Assembly: GCF_900167045.1 (NCBI RefSeq)
Contig: NZ_FUXJ01000023.1
Span: 1 to 42,755, forward strand
Length of the DNA stretch: 42,755 nt
Direction: 5' to 3'
Origin: Legionella maceachernii
Lineage (GTDB): Bacteria; Pseudomonadota; Gammaproteobacteria; Legionellales; Legionellaceae
The translations under genes and the position numbers were made by a program. Below are positions 32,582-41,127 of this stretch, piece after piece; position 1 is the first letter of the stretch, and each line of letters opens with the position of its first letter. The notes below the pieces were generated by a model. That model saw only the letters and a program-made list of their open reading frames with translations. It was not told the DNA's origin and ran no database searches.

Positions 32582-33157
32582 ATGCAAGAAATTTCAAACC
32601 GTATTGCAAAAACATTAAAATCATTAAGACAAGAACGGGGTTGGAGTTTAGATAAAACAGCACTTGAAACCGGTGTTTCTAAAGCGATGCTTGGGCAAAT
32701 TGAACGAGAAGAATCAAGTCCAACGATTTCTACCTTATGGAAAATTGCGAGCGGCTTTCAAGCCTCCTTTTCTTCGTTTATTGAAGACAGTCTGGATAAT
32801 TCAACCAATCCTGTTTATAGGGCGGGACATGCTGAAACCTTGCATCCAGATGATGAAAAAATACGAGTACTGCCTCTATTTCCTTTTGATGAGCAGTTAC
32901 ATTTTGAATTGTTTGTTATTGAGTTATTGCCCGAATGTGAACATCTTTCACCTCCCCATAAACATGGAGTCATTGAGCATGTCATTGTTGTGGATGGAAC
33001 CATTGAGCTTTTGTTAGGCGGGAGCTGGAAAAAACTTTCTAAAGGAGAAGGGCTTCGTTTTAATGCCAATCAACCGCATGGCTACCGGAATCCAACCAAT
33101 GAACTATCGCGCATCCATGATATTATTCATTACCCACCCCAATATAAATCGCCTTAA
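32582..33157 (+). CDS. XRE-cupin transcriptional regulator
   Basis: A 191-residue regulator: N-terminal lambda-repressor-like HTH (residues 9-65; LRQERGWSLDKTALETGVSK, MLGQIEREESSPTISTLWKI) and a C-terminal cupin (about 105-180; PPHKHGVIEHVIVVDGTIEL, FNANQPHGYRN). This is a common architecture for metabolite-responsive repressors. AAGGGA stands 6 bp before the ATG. It faces the DUF2000 operon across the twin palindromes and most likely represses that operon and itself. Its 3' end is 4 bp from the convergent kinase gene. Confidence 0.9.
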   Translation: MQEISNRIAKTLKSLRQERGWSLDKTALETGVSKAMLGQIEREESSPTISTLWKIASGFQASFSSFIEDSLDNSTNPVYRAGHAETLHPDDEKIRVLPLFPFDEQLHFELFVIELLPECEHLSPPHKHGVIEHVIVVDGTIELLLGGSWKKLSKGEGLRFNANQPHGYRNPTNELSRIHDIIHYPPQYKSP

Positions 33158-33161
33158 TCGA

Positions 33162-34115
33162 TTATGGTACATAAAACAAAGGCGTTAATGCCATAGTTTT
33201 TAAGTCATGAAGCCACTCATTGCGTGGCTTTCCTCCTGGCGCTGTTTCTTCAAACCAGTTGTATTTACACCAAAGGTAGATATCCAAGCTTTTCATTTGC
33301 GAAAAATGATTCATTTCTTTTAATTCGTCTGAACTCAATGGCCGGATTTGCCTATACCCTTCTATAAACCATTCAAACAGGGGTTTCCAGAGAGGCCATG
33401 GCTTGTTGCATAAGTCCAAAAAAGGTTTAGCGATATCGGCAAGATACCAATGATAAACTGGCTCATCAAAATCAATCAGATGAACGCTCTCACCATCATA
33501 AAGCACATTGCCAGGACGATGGTCCCCATGGGTTAGGCCAAAATGTGCTGAGTTGATTGAAAAAGTTTTGAAGCGTGTCGTGATGGTTTGATATAAATCC
33601 TGGATCAGAGCCTCTTCTTGACGCGCATAATCCCAAGTTTCACGCCACAAATCTTCCCAAGTTAAAAAATGATGTTCCGATGCAACATAACTTTGCGAGG
33701 CTTGATGCAATAGACCTAGGGCGCGGCCCCATGTTAGATAAACTTTTTTATCTGGATAATCAAAATTCATGATTTGCCCTGGCACCTCACGGCAAACATG
33801 AACAAAAAATTCCAAATCATCTTGGTGTACCGTTTCGACATCATTTCCTTCTTGGGATACAACCGGTTCACAAATAGGCGTACCACACAAAAATAAATGC
33901 TTCTGAAAATCAATGGCACTCAAAAGTTCGTGAGCTTTTCGTATTTTTTCATGTGTCATGCGAAGGTAAAAGCCTTGGTTCTTAGATTCAAATCGATAAA
34001 CACAGTTAATTTGATTATTTATAAGCTTAAGATGGGTAGGTTTTTTTACCCACTTCTTAGCAGCACGATTCGCCGTTTCATCCGTAATTTTTTTTAATGT
34101 GTCCTCCCAAATCAT
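33162..34115 (-). CDS. APH-fold phosphotransferase
   Basis: A 317-residue kinase with catalytic loop HGDHRPGN (about 198-205) and LIDFDEP. The N-lobe (YRFESKNQGFYLRMTHE) and the C-terminal KYNWFEET give a profile of the homoserine-kinase-II/SrkA-like side of the superfamily; the substrate is not clear. A second copy of its 3' end survives as a fragment at 29461-29565. The gene starts inside the end of the GNAT gene (4-bp overlap) and ends the minus-strand unit that begins at 36347. Confidence 0.83.
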   Translation of the reverse strand: MIWEDTLKKITDETANRAAKKWVKKPTHLKLINNQINCVYRFESKNQGFYLRMTHEKIRKAHELLSAIDFQKHLFLCGTPICEPVVSQEGNDVETVHQDDLEFFVHVCREVPGQIMNFDYPDKKVYLTWGRALGLLHQASQSYVASEHHFLTWEDLWRETWDYARQEEALIQDLYQTITTRFKTFSINSAHFGLTHGDHRPGNVLYDGESVHLIDFDEPVYHWYLADIAKPFLDLCNKPWPLWKPLFEWFIEGYRQIRPLSSDELKEMNHFSQMKSLDIYLWCKYNWFEETAPGGKPRNEWLHDLKTMALTPLFYVP

Positions 34116-34678
34116 TTTTGGATACTCTTGTTGTTCAGATAATCAGCTCTGGATAATCGATAAAGCACATGTCGTTTCAATGGACTATTGTGCTCCAATT
34201 TGGGATGATCAAAATCATCCTTTGTGTTATGTTGTAAACCAATTTTTTCCATAACACGTCTTGAAGCTAGATTATTCACTGCTGTAAATGAAACTACTTC
34301 GGGAAGATTTAAAGAGGTAAATGCATAATGCAAAACCGCTTTTGCTCCCTCCGTAGCATAACCCTGATTCCAATGCGTTGAGGAAAGTCTCCAGCCAATT
34401 TCAACAGCAGGGGTAAAGTGCGCTTCAAAAGAAGGGGTCATTAACCCTAAAAATCCTATCATTTCTCCAGTATTTTTTAGTTCAACAGCATACAAAGAAA
34501 ATCCCTTCTCTTTATAATGTGCAATCATCCGCTCAATGCCTGCTTTTGTAGCACTCCTGTTCCCTATTCCTGGTAAAAATTGGCATACCTTTTTATCTTG
34601 ATCAATAAGTGACATAGGATCAAGATCAGCTTCTCTCCAAGTACGTAAAATCAGATGGGAAGTTTCAAGAATATTCAT
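34112..34678 (-). CDS. GNAT acetyltransferase, RimJ/RimL type
   Basis: A 188-residue GNAT: LETSHLILRTWREADLDPM, central VEIGWRLSSTHWNQGYATEG (acetyl-CoA loop) and NNLASRRVMEKIGLQ. This is the class that modifies ribosomal protein N-termini or small molecules; its layout matches the GNAT at 9377-9892. Overlaps the P-loop-GNAT gene by 14 bp and the kinase by 4 bp, consistent with a compact operon. Confidence 0.88.
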   Translation of the reverse strand: MNILETSHLILRTWREADLDPMSLIDQDKKVCQFLPGIGNRSATKAGIERMIAHYKEKGFSLYAVELKNTGEMIGFLGLMTPSFEAHFTPAVEIGWRLSSTHWNQGYATEGAKAVLHYAFTSLNLPEVVSFTAVNNLASRRVMEKIGLQHNTKDDFDHPKLEHNSPLKRHVLYRLSRADYLNNKSIQK

Positions 34679-35801
34679 AGGAGCCTCTATAAGAAAGCAT
34701 GTTTATCATGAGTAGGTAATTAGCGTCTTCACTGTATTGCGTGGGAAGAAAACCAGCCTTTTGATAGCACGCAATGGCTTGCTCGTTTCCAATTTGTGGA
34801 TCAACCACAACGGCTTTAAATTTGTAGAGTTGTTCGGCAATAAAACGCCTTATAATTTGCCTACCCAACCCTACTCCACGAAACGTTGGCTCTGCAATAA
34901 AAAGGTCGATACCAGCCAATTGTTCTGGTGGTGCCTCGTCAAACAAGGAAGCATTATATCCTGAAATTCCTTCGGGTAAATGGTCGGAAAGACAGTAATA
35001 TTGAATAAAACCAATTGGTTTTTGATTCAAATAAATAATAAAACTCGGGACTGGATCTATGCCTTCAATACGGGGTGAGTACTTTGCACTAATATCTTCC
35101 AAAGAAAACTGTTGATTTCGTGCATACCCTTGCTTCACCGTAGGCTCTGCAAACCATTGGGTCATTAAGTTCAAATCTCTTTGACTCAATGGTTTAAATT
35201 CCAGATTCTGATTTTTACTCCCATAGACTAAGGAAGTCCAATCCAAAATACGACGCGCTGACTCCTCTGCTGAAAGGAGACTCACATCTAGAGTCATTTC
35301 ATACGGCTCTTTGCTAAAATAAACGTCTTCTTCAAACAGTCTTTTTGTAATGAGTGCCTCATCCTGTGTTTTAAAATAGCCTTTTCGATCTGAATATTTT
35401 AAGCGTTTAACAAGCTCTGCACCATTGCAAATCAATCGGATAGGAACAAACATAGCTTCCCGTTTTTGAGCAACGGCTTGTACTTGATTAAAAAACTCCT
35501 GATGCCAAGAATTATTCGCTAAGAGCTCATAGGTAATAACAAAGCTCGTTTCTTTAGAACAAACCTCAGTCATCGTATCAAAAATCACATCTCGGGCCTT
35601 GTTAAGCGCTGCCCATCCTTTATCATCAAGAGACCAAAATACTTGAGCATCGTTACCTAGAAGTTTTAGAACCGGATCGATCCAAGCATGGTGATGCGCT
35701 AATCGAAACTGAGAAGCCAGTGTTGTAATTGCCTCGCCTATAGTTTTTTTACCGGTACCTGCAATACCCATCAAGAGTATCATCATATTCGTCGGCATCA
35801 T
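34665..35801 (-). CDS. P-loop kinase-AAC(6')-like GNAT fusion
   Basis: A 378-residue chimera, second P-loop-GNAT of the window. Residues 5-195 form a P-loop domain with GIAGTGKKT (about 12-20), where the residue after the Lys is Lys, as in the family variants that have GKYT. Residues about 200-370 are a GNAT with an AAC(6')-like layout: LMTQWFAEPTVKQGY, GIDLFIAEPTFRGVGLGRQ, VVVDPQIGNEQAIACYQKAG. That arrangement matches aminoglycoside 6'-N-acetyltransferases, so resistance is plausible but unproved. AGGA lies 8 bp before the first ATG. 3 bp after the preceding kinase gene. Confidence 0.84.
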   Translation of the reverse strand: MMPTNMMILLMGIAGTGKKTIGEAITTLASQFRLAHHHAWIDPVLKLLGNDAQVFWSLDDKGWAALNKARDVIFDTMTEVCSKETSFVITYELLANNSWHQEFFNQVQAVAQKREAMFVPIRLICNGAELVKRLKYSDRKGYFKTQDEALITKRLFEEDVYFSKEPYEMTLDVSLLSAEESARRILDWTSLVYGSKNQNLEFKPLSQRDLNLMTQWFAEPTVKQGYARNQQFSLEDISAKYSPRIEGIDPVPSFIIYLNQKPIGFIQYYCLSDHLPEGISGYNASLFDEAPPEQLAGIDLFIAEPTFRGVGLGRQIIRRFIAEQLYKFKAVVVDPQIGNEQAIACYQKAGFLPTQYSEDANYLLMINMLSYRGSYEYS

Positions 35802-35804
35802 TTA

Positions 35805-36347
35805 TTAAAATCCTGTCACAATACTGTACTCTTCTTTATGTGTAAGCACACGCATCAAGTGCGCCACATCATATGGACTACGCAGCTCAATGAATTTCAC
35901 TTTTGGATATTGGTTCTTTAGAGCATTTAATAAAGGGTTAATCCGTTGTTCATAGTTCCACATATAACTTAATAACGACCATCGTACCGTTTCATTGCAA
36001 CCAGCGGCTCTATCATCGATTTCTGAAGCCTTATAAAACAAGCGCTTAAATACCCGCCAATAACATAGCCATTTGGGTAAATTAAAGTACAAGCACATAT
36101 CGGCTTCGCGATAACGTATCTCGAATGATTTACTGGAATTACCATCAATAATCCAGCAAGGCTTAGCAACTAATTCTTTTTGGAGTGACAAAAAATCCTC
36201 ATATTCTCGTGGCACCCAATCGGCAATAAAAAAATATTTATCTAAATGGAATAATGGAATATTTAAACTCTTTTGCAACATAACAGAAAAAGTGGACTTG
36301 CCACTTCCTGGTCTACCAATAATCATGATGCGTTGTAAGTTTATCAT
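35805..36347 (-). CDS. Adenylate-kinase-like P-loop protein (FlaR type)
   Basis: A 180-residue P-loop protein: Walker A GRPGSGKST (about 11-19), IPLFHLDKYFF, WIIDGNSS and a later FIELRSP strand. This resembles proteins annotated as adenylate-kinase-like or DNA topology modulation protein FlaR. Family activity is not well characterised. It heads the unit P-loop, P-loop-GNAT, GNAT, APH (gaps 3, -14, -4 bp), which may act on one substrate; inference. Confidence 0.82.
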   Translation of the reverse strand: MINLQRIMIIGRPGSGKSTFSVMLQKSLNIPLFHLDKYFFIADWVPREYEDFLSLQKELVAKPCWIIDGNSSKSFEIRYREADMCLYFNLPKWLCYWRVFKRLFYKASEIDDRAAGCNETVRWSLLSYMWNYEQRINPLLNALKNQYPKVKFIELRSPYDVAHLMRVLTHKEEYSIVTGF

Positions 36348-36429
36348 TTCATTCAGAGTTTAATTTACAGTTTTCTTTTCTTAAGGATGCAAATGATTGT
36401 TGTATTCATCCGCTACACTATCTAAAACT

Positions 36430-36888
36430 TTAAGTAGTCTGTTCTTCACTTAACTGTTTAAGTACGGTTTTTATCGTAGCATGGGAAAAACCTCGGCCAC
36501 TTAAGAAACGAGCCAATTTTGTATTTATCGCCTCATCTGTATCATTTTTAAATCCACGCATTTTTTTCCGAGCCTCATCTAGGGCGCGAACTTCTTCCAG
36601 TTCAATATGTTCTAAGATTTGCTCAATCACCTCTTCTTTAACGCCCTTTTGTTTTAATATTTGTTGAATAAAACGGTTTCCTTTATGGATATAACGGGCA
36701 CTTAATGATTCAGCCAAACGATTATCATTAATTAAATGTAATTCCCGAAGGCGAACTATGGTTGCATGAATCTGAGCATCTAACTCGGGCACATGCGAAA
36801 AATCCCTCTCTAATTGCCTTATGAGCTCTTTTTCACTGCAATAATGATTGGAAAGATATTTTATTGCTGCATCGATGAGTGTATTCAT
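36430..36888 (-). CDS. recX: RecX regulatory protein
   Basis: A 152-residue RecX: LIDAAIKYLSNHYCSEKELIR, then INDNRLAESLSARYIHKGNRFIQQ in pieces, EARKKMRGF and the C-terminal three-helix repeat SHATIKTVLKQL. RecX binds RecA filaments and tunes their disassembly. The gene normally follows recA; no recA is here. It may be a core or an acquired copy at the edge of the mobile region. Divergent from the tyrosine recombinase, 99 bp away. Confidence 0.88.
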   Translation of the reverse strand: MNTLIDAAIKYLSNHYCSEKELIRQLERDFSHVPELDAQIHATIVRLRELHLINDNRLAESLSARYIHKGNRFIQQILKQKGVKEEVIEQILEHIELEEVRALDEARKKMRGFKNDTDEAINTKLARFLSGRGFSHATIKTVLKQLSEEQTT

Positions 36889-36987
36889 ACTAAAGCTCTA
36901 CTATAAACCACAATTTTATTTTTGCTTTTGCCAAGACAGCCTGATTTATTTAGAATACCATTATAACAGGAAAATATTGAGTCTTTT

Positions 36988-37572
36988 ATGCCAAAAGAAG
37001 GAAAGGCCAGAGTCTTAAGTGAAGCAGAGTTTAAGCGACTGCTTATTGTTGCCAAAGATGGGCAATTCTCTATAAGAAATAGTGCCCTTGTGTATTGTTC
37101 TTTTGGACTTGGATTGCGAGTGAAAGAAATCGCCTCTCTCACTATTGCAGATGTAGCCGATTACAACTATCAATTGACTGAAGAGATTTGTTTGAAGCGC
37201 TCAATGACCAAAGGTGAAAAGCAGCGTTACGCTTATCTTGCCAATGAAAAAATCCGCAAAGCACTCCAAGCTCATCTCGATACCCTAAAACCTGTTGCAC
37301 GAGACAAACCCTTATTTCAGACCCAACGTAAAAGTCGCTTTACACCCAATAGTTTGCAAAAATGGTTCAAGTCACTCTATGATAAGGCAGGAATTATTGG
37401 AGCAAGTTCTCATTCTGGTAGACGTACTTTCATTACCCGCTTAATTGAGCAAGGCGCTGATATTAAAGCAGTCTCTCGCCTTGCAGGTCATGCCAACATT
37501 GTCACCACCGCAATTTATGTTGAAGACAACCCTGATCGCCTGAAACGTATTGCTAACTTGGCTATTTTCTAA
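36988..37572 (+). CDS. Short tyrosine recombinase
   Basis: A 194-residue tyrosine recombinase with catalytic residues in order: Arg44 (GLGLRVKEIASL), HxxR as His142-Ser-Gly-Arg145 (HSGRRTFITR), His168 (AGHANIVTT) and nucleophile Tyr177 (AIYVEDNP). It lacks the N-terminal SAM-like core-binding domain of XerC/D or phage integrases, so it is a catalytic-domain-only form. Its stop codon is directly followed by the ATG of the WGR-like gene. It may mobilise a neighbouring element; no attachment site was identified. Confidence 0.87.
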   Translation: MPKEGKARVLSEAEFKRLLIVAKDGQFSIRNSALVYCSFGLGLRVKEIASLTIADVADYNYQLTEEICLKRSMTKGEKQRYAYLANEKIRKALQAHLDTLKPVARDKPLFQTQRKSRFTPNSLQKWFKSLYDKAGIIGASSHSGRRTFITRLIEQGADIKAVSRLAGHANIVTTAIYVEDNPDRLKRIANLAIF

Positions 37573-38040
37573 ATGACACCATGGTTTATTACTTTACCTT
37601 GGTTACACTATTTGGATTTTACCTACAATGAAGTCTACCATGAGGCACGCTTTGAAAAAGACAAACGCTATTATGTACTTCGTTTAGAGAAAGATTTACT
37701 AGATGATTGGACAATCACCGCTATTAACGGACGAATAAAATCCAAGTTGGGACAAAGAAGAATATTGGCTTTTTCAACGTACACAAATGCGTTTGCTCAA
37801 TTCTTAATCATGATAAAAATCCGTTATCAGCATAATTATCGACTTAAAATTTTGTATAGTGAAAATATTTTTTCCCTTCACAATCTGCTGTTTCTTTTAG
37901 TATCACAAAAATATGCTAATAAAACCCATGCCAAAAGGAAGGAAAAACCAAGATCCGAGTTGAGTCAAAATGATTGTTCCACGACTGTTCAAAACAACTT
38001 ATCTCATACAAAAGCATTCCAACTTGACTTATTTTTTTAA
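37573..38040 (+). CDS. WGR-like domain protein
   Basis: A 155-residue protein starting at the base right after the recombinase stop. Residues about 30-95 show the WGR-domain pattern: RYYVLRLEKDLLDDW, NGRIKSKLGQRRILAF with the G-R-x core, and a helix with AFAQFLIMIKIRYQHNY. The canonical W of WGR is N here. WGR domains bind nucleic acid ends in PARP-like proteins; alone they are often beside integrases in bacteria. The C-terminal half (about 100-155) is low-complexity Lys/Ser/Asn. Family call is moderate. Confidence 0.65.
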   Translation: MTPWFITLPWLHYLDFTYNEVYHEARFEKDKRYYVLRLEKDLLDDWTITAINGRIKSKLGQRRILAFSTYTNAFAQFLIMIKIRYQHNYRLKILYSENIFSLHNLLFLLVSQKYANKTHAKRKEKPRSELSQNDCSTTVQNNLSHTKAFQLDLFF

Positions 38041-38336
38041 TTTCTAAAAAGAAAAGTGATCATTAAATAATCAGACCGATTTAAGGGCGCTTTAATAGTG
38101 ATTAGAAAGAAGCTGAGCTCTTGCCACACTTTACCATTCGCCGTAGTCCAATCGTCTCTTGAAGGTAAAATTTGGAGGTCATTTTTTTCCAGTATACCAG
38201 TAAAATTATAACTACAGACTTGAGGGCAAACATCTTCTAATTTTTCCACATAGTTATCCACTAATTTTGTGAATAAAAAGTCGCTGTCGCGAAATGTTTT
38301 GCTTACAAAATAATCGATAAATCCTAATTTAACGCA
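38037..38336 (-). pseudogene. 5'-truncated ORF abutting the insertion sequence
   Basis: A 99-codon open frame without ATG (a GTG is at 38261), starting within about 10 bp of the IS boundary and ending on the 3' end of the WGR gene. It reads LGFIDYFVSKTFRDSDFLF, then NYVEKLEDVCPQVCS and LPSRDDWTTANGKVW. I do not recognise it. Placement suggests a gene whose 5' end was lost when the IS arrived. Confidence 0.4.
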
Positions 38337-38340
38337 TTAA

Positions 38341-39856
38341 CAACTAGCTAAAATCAGAGTGAACCCATCCATCTCAATCATACCAATTGCATGTTCATTT
38401 TTTCGATAATATTTGCATTATTTGCTGCAATATTATTCACCTCATCAACTTTTGGATGTACCTCGCCTGCAAGACAGCGGGTAAGCTGCCTTAAATTGAA
38501 TCCAAATACAGCAGCGTAACCAGCGCTTTTGGTGGTTTCATCCGATTTCATGCGACTTCTGCCTAATTGGCCGCCATGTTTCGTGTGGCCAATCAAAGGC
38601 TCAATACCAGCACGTCGATGATGCAATAATTGCCTGATTGTCCATGGCGTTGTTTCGCGAGCCGCATTGAGCGTCCTATCAGGACGGGGTAATTGAATTT
38701 CAAGGACGCCTTTTTCAATCAATAGTTGTTCGTTGTTCAATGAATAATATCCTTTATCTGTCGCAACCGATGCCAGTAACCCCTTTCCAAAAAGATGCTC
38801 ATGAGTATTCAGCATCAGCGGTAAAGACTGAGCATCTGGCATATAAGTAGAGGTGCATTCGCCAACAAAAAGAAAGTTACCTCCAATACGTCCTAATTGA
38901 TAGGCGCGACCAAACTGCAATCCTTTATTTAATTTACCTTTGTTAAAACAGCCGACTTCATAAGCATGCAATGAAGAAATCGATGTATTGATAATGCCTT
39001 CAAAAAGATAGCCATGTACATTCTGTAATAACATAGTCCCCCGCCAGCTCAGTGTCTCGACAGCACGGCGAAGTGCCCAATATTTACCCGATGCCAATTG
39101 ATTACCAAATAAATAGATATCATTTAAGATAGGCAGTACCTCAGCATACGTTTCACGCCATAACCGCTGAAGCACCACGGATAATATACCCTCACCAACA
39201 TCCTTACGTTTCAAATTAAAATAATACAGTGCGATTTGTTTTAAATTGCTTAGTCCAACACGGTAACGCTTCATGCCACCACAGCACAATTGATTCAGTC
39301 CTTTTCCAACTTTTGACGCAAGAACAGCAACCTTAACCAATAAATTGGCGATTGCGGGATAGACTATATTAGCTTCTTGAACGGTTGAGTCAATATCAAG
39401 CTCCGTAGGATTAGCGTAATTCAGTTTAACGGCGTGTTGCGTTATCAAATTGGCAAGTCGGCGCTGCGTTTCAGGGCTTAATCGAGAGCGAAACGCCTCG
39501 ATTTTGGTATGGTCTGGCACATGCCATTTCTTGATGAGACGATAACCACAAAACAATTGAAAGGCGGCATTATCTCGTACTTGTTGTTCTGTTACACGGT
39601 CAGTAAGGTTGAACATCTGTTGTAAAATATAAACACCAAGATGAATGCGTATGCGTAAGGGTCTACCCATCCACCAATGTTTTCTATCCGTACGTTGTAA
39701 ATCGGGCAATACTAATTTCAGCATCTCCTCCCAAGGAAGTTTCTGAGCCAGCTTCATCAGGCGATGGTCATTGCTGATTGCAATGGTGATGTTGCCGCCT
39801 GTGACCGGTTCATCAAAGCCATCTACATCTAAACTCATTTTTTACTTACACCCCTT
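38341..39856 (-). mobile_element. Insertion sequence with a DDE transposase
   Basis: The IS carries one transposase gene. Exact ends are not fixed: I could not convince myself of terminal inverted repeats or a target duplication, so the limits are approximate, bounded by the truncated ORF on the left and the reverse transcriptase stop on the right (18 bp from the transposase start). By eye it is more GC-rich than the acetyltransferase island. Confidence 0.65.
38378..39838 (-). CDS. IS5/IS1182-like DDE transposase
   Basis: A 486-residue transposase, apparently intact. N-terminal LGVYILQQMFNLTDRVTEQQ and HVPDHTKIEAFRSRLSPETQ, then the DDE residues in DIDSTVQEANIVYPA, VATDKGYYSLNNEQ and RRAGIEPLIGHTKHGG. 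This pattern belongs to the IS4/IS5/IS1182 group of DDE transposases; the exact family cannot be fixed by eye. It cuts and pastes or copies its own IS. It lies between the DGR reverse transcriptase and the truncated ORF. Confidence 0.88.
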   Translation of the reverse strand: MSLDVDGFDEPVTGGNITIAISNDHRLMKLAQKLPWEEMLKLVLPDLQRTDRKHWWMGRPLRIRIHLGVYILQQMFNLTDRVTEQQVRDNAAFQLFCGYRLIKKWHVPDHTKIEAFRSRLSPETQRRLANLITQHAVKLNYANPTELDIDSTVQEANIVYPAIANLLVKVAVLASKVGKGLNQLCCGGMKRYRVGLSNLKQIALYYFNLKRKDVGEGILSVVLQRLWRETYAEVLPILNDIYLFGNQLASGKYWALRRAVETLSWRGTMLLQNVHGYLFEGIINTSISSLHAYEVGCFNKGKLNKGLQFGRAYQLGRIGGNFLFVGECTSTYMPDAQSLPLMLNTHEHLFGKGLLASVATDKGYYSLNNEQLLIEKGVLEIQLPRPDRTLNAARETTPWTIRQLLHHRRAGIEPLIGHTKHGGQLGRSRMKSDETTKSAGYAAVFGFNLRQLTRCLAGEVHPKVDEVNNIAANNANIIEKMNMQLV

Positions 39857-41056
39857 TTATCGCACCGTTCTTTGTTTTGCTACCAACTTGGCGCATCCGC
39901 CACTGAAAAACACCAGATTCCACCACCAAATGGATAAGTGCTTTTTGAGCATGCCTTTTCGTAGGCGATACGTCTGGTAATGACTTAAAATCCCAAGATA
40001 AGAGTTGATAGAACATAAAAAGGCCATTTGCTCATCGATGGTGGGTTTGTGGTCTTTGATAACTGCATTATGCTTTGTAATGGCGTCATAAAAGTTTCCT
40101 TTGATGCGACGACCTGCATAAATACAGTGTGGCTTCAGTATCACCCCAAGAAACGGAACACCTTTGCGATAATGCTGCAGGTATCGCTTGCGCGGATGAA
40201 GCTCAAGTTCGAGCTCTCCCTGTAAATACTGCTCCATTCGGGGTATGAGTGATTTTAAAAACATTTTATCTTCGTGCACCAGAATAAAATCATCGACGTA
40301 ACGGCCATAGAAACGCACGCCCAAATCGTGTTTGATATAATGGTCAAAGGAATTCAAATAAAAATTAGCGAACACCTGACTTGTGAGATTGCCAATAGGC
40401 AGCCCGCAGTGGGATCTGCTATAAAAAAGGCTCTTGTCTTTCGGAAAGTCCTGCCAGTCGCGTCGTTTTCCCTTGATAAAACAGCGCCTGGTTGGCTCAT
40501 TTTCAACGATTTTCCTGGCTACCTCCAGGATTAATTTCTTATCGGATTGGTTATAATGCCTCTCGATAAAGCAGCGAAGGCCTTCCCAGAGAATACGTCG
40601 ATTAATGCGGATGAAAAAACTCATGATATCGAGTTTTAGCACGTAGCAGTCTTTTTGGTAATTTAAGGAGCATTTGCGGATAAATTGCGCCGCACGCGCA
40701 ATGCCCATATGTGCGCCACGCCCTTTACGGCTCGCATAGCTGTCGAAAATAAAGGCTTTCTCAAACAAGGGATTTAATTGATTAATTAACCAGTGATGCA
40801 CCACCCGGTCACGAAAATCAGCGGCAAAGATTTCGCGTTTCACCGGTTTATCAATCACAAAAGCAATGGAGCGTCCAGGATGCCAGGTGCTGGAATTGAG
40901 TTCCTCTCGCAAAGCAATGAGATTGCTTTCATAATCCGTTTCAAAGCGGAGCGCATTCATGGTGTTGCGCTTGTTCTTGCGGCAATCAAAGTAGGCCTGG
41001 AACAAGGATTCCAGTGTCGCGCCGTGCTCCATATGATCATGTTCTTCTTCTCCCAT
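39857..41056 (-). CDS. Diversity-generating retroelement reverse transcriptase
   Basis: A 399-residue reverse transcriptase of the DGR type. Motifs in order: DKPVKREIFAADFRDRVVHH (about 68-88), catalytic Asp143 in VLKLDIMSFF, LPIGNLTSQVFANFYLN (about 218) whose GNxTSQ form is the DGR-type version of the RT4 motif, and the catalytic YVDD at 253-256, then a thumb region with NSYLGILSHY near the end. In DGRs it reverse-transcribes the TR RNA with errors at adenine. GGGA lies 7 bp before the ATG. The C-terminus (KHLSIWWWN) looks complete, so the IS directly downstream has not truncated it. Confidence 0.93.
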   Translation of the reverse strand: MGEEEHDHMEHGATLESLFQAYFDCRKNKRNTMNALRFETDYESNLIALREELNSSTWHPGRSIAFVIDKPVKREIFAADFRDRVVHHWLINQLNPLFEKAFIFDSYASRKGRGAHMGIARAAQFIRKCSLNYQKDCYVLKLDIMSFFIRINRRILWEGLRCFIERHYNQSDKKLILEVARKIVENEPTRRCFIKGKRRDWQDFPKDKSLFYSRSHCGLPIGNLTSQVFANFYLNSFDHYIKHDLGVRFYGRYVDDFILVHEDKMFLKSLIPRMEQYLQGELELELHPRKRYLQHYRKGVPFLGVILKPHCIYAGRRIKGNFYDAITKHNAVIKDHKPTIDEQMAFLCSINSYLGILSHYQTYRLRKGMLKKHLSIWWWNLVFFSGGCAKLVAKQRTVR

Positions 41057-41127
41057 AGTTTATCCCAATAAAGTGGTGTGGACCTGTTAAATGCCCACAC
41101 CGATTGTGACTTTGCTTTGTTTAAAAC

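Noticed and set aside
1-36000. Integron-like cassette array, suggested by many small resistance-type genes
   Set aside because: Genes occur in both orientations, form overlapping operons, and no regularly spaced attC-like repeats or integron integrase were seen.
36885-37142. 85-codon minus-strand frame across the recombinase start
   Set aside because: Antisense shadow of the recombinase gene with no recognisable features.
38341-39870. Possible terminal inverted repeats of the insertion sequence (a TAAAA..GTGAA-like end against TAAAAGGGGTGTAA)
   Set aside because: Only short scattered matches by eye and no target duplication, so exact ends were not claimed.
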